A stretch of 59,999 nucleotides of DNA from the NCBI GenBank assembly GCA_017439715.1, contig JAFSIR010000017.1:1-59999 (forward strand), read 5' to 3'. Position numbers and translations under genes: made by a program. Of this stretch, positions 59,847 through 59,999 are shown one piece after another. The notes beneath the pieces were generated by a model. The model saw nothing but the letters and a program-made list of their open reading frames with translations, ran no database searches and was not told where the DNA came from. Position 1 is the stretch's first letter; each line of letters starts with the position of its first letter. This DNA is from Clostridia bacterium. Its GTDB lineage: Bacteria; Bacillota; Clostridia; Christensenellales; QAND01.

Positions 59847-59999
59847 TGCTTGATTTGCCTGCACAGCCTGTTTTGCCGCGCCGAGCAGGCGTTTCGTTTC
59901 CGGTGAACCGCGCTCTTGGAAGCTTGTCCACACCGGTATTATATATACATATATACTTCTCAGCCTCTTATTGGTTTATGGTGTTTGCAGCCTCACAGT

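Noticed and set aside
59938-59960. AT-rich alternating stretch (TATATATACATATATA) as an origin or operator
   Set aside because: Simple low-complexity AT sequence without flanking boxes.
1-59999. tRNA, rRNA, CRISPR arrays, insertion sequences, prophage or riboswitches
   Set aside because: Gaps between genes are short and none contains cloverleaf, repeat-spacer, transposase or known aptamer patterns that I could recognise.

Overview
The window looks like the chromosome of an endospore-forming, Gram-positive anaerobe of the class Clostridia with roughly balanced G+C. The evidence is a complete spoIIIA operon, an intact sigK with a pro-sequence, ylbJ, RNase J, TrmFO, YlbF, the Asp23/AmaP envelope-stress cluster, and Ack/Pta next to a ferredoxin-dependent indolepyruvate oxidoreductase. 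Gene order closely follows conserved Firmicute blocks known from Bacillus subtilis. I see no rRNA, tRNA, CRISPR array, insertion sequence, prophage or other sign of recent transfer. This is core chromosome: 66 protein genes, all on the minus strand except tmcAL and ylbJ.

Layout (transcription runs right to left unless noted). 1-2867: recN (cut by the window edge), argR and nadK, one operon behind a promoter that carries an inverted repeat. 2975-9272: nusB, a TsaD/Kae1 paralogue, xseA, xseB, ispA, dxs and tlyA, a tightly overlapping operon that mixes isoprenoid precursor synthesis with DNA repair and rRNA modification. 9275-10640: asp23 family, amaP and DUF2273. 10737-15182: spoIIIAA to spoIIIAH, the mother-cell half of the sporulation channel, with a SpoIIIAF reduced to its membrane part. 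15292-17792: endonuclease IV-like protein, M24 peptidase and efp. 17811-18524: sigK. 18609-30135: comM, dprA, topA, trmFO, hslV, hslU, rnj, ylbF and mltG, a long chain with short overlaps.

30146-33883 is a 1245-residue membrane protein that joins two GT-C-type glycosyltransferase modules. 33923-46147 is the translation and secretion block: plsX, acpP, rnc, smc, ftsY, ylxM, ffh, rpsP, khpA, rimM, trmD, rplS, rbgA, rnhB, yraN. 46272-49218 holds rpmF, the DUF177 gene, ackA and pta. 49357-53965 is a rearranged version of the Bacillus ylb cluster: tmcAL (+), patatin-like ylbK, ylbJ (+), a coiled-coil gene, coaD and rsmD, with two tail-to-tail overlaps. 53982-59744 holds a 5-formyltetrahydrofolate cyclo-ligase, alr, a tandem-ACT protein, iorB, iorA and paaK.

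Points that deserve attention are the truncated SpoIIIAF, the double glycosyltransferase fusion, a histone-H1-like lysine/alanine tail on the N-terminus of topoisomerase I, several palindromes placed on promoters or ribosome binding sites, a predicted leaderless transcript, frequent TTG start codons and an excess of GATC. Start codons were chosen from Shine-Dalgarno (SD) spacing and overlap with the upstream gene. All functions are read from motifs and gene order without any database search.
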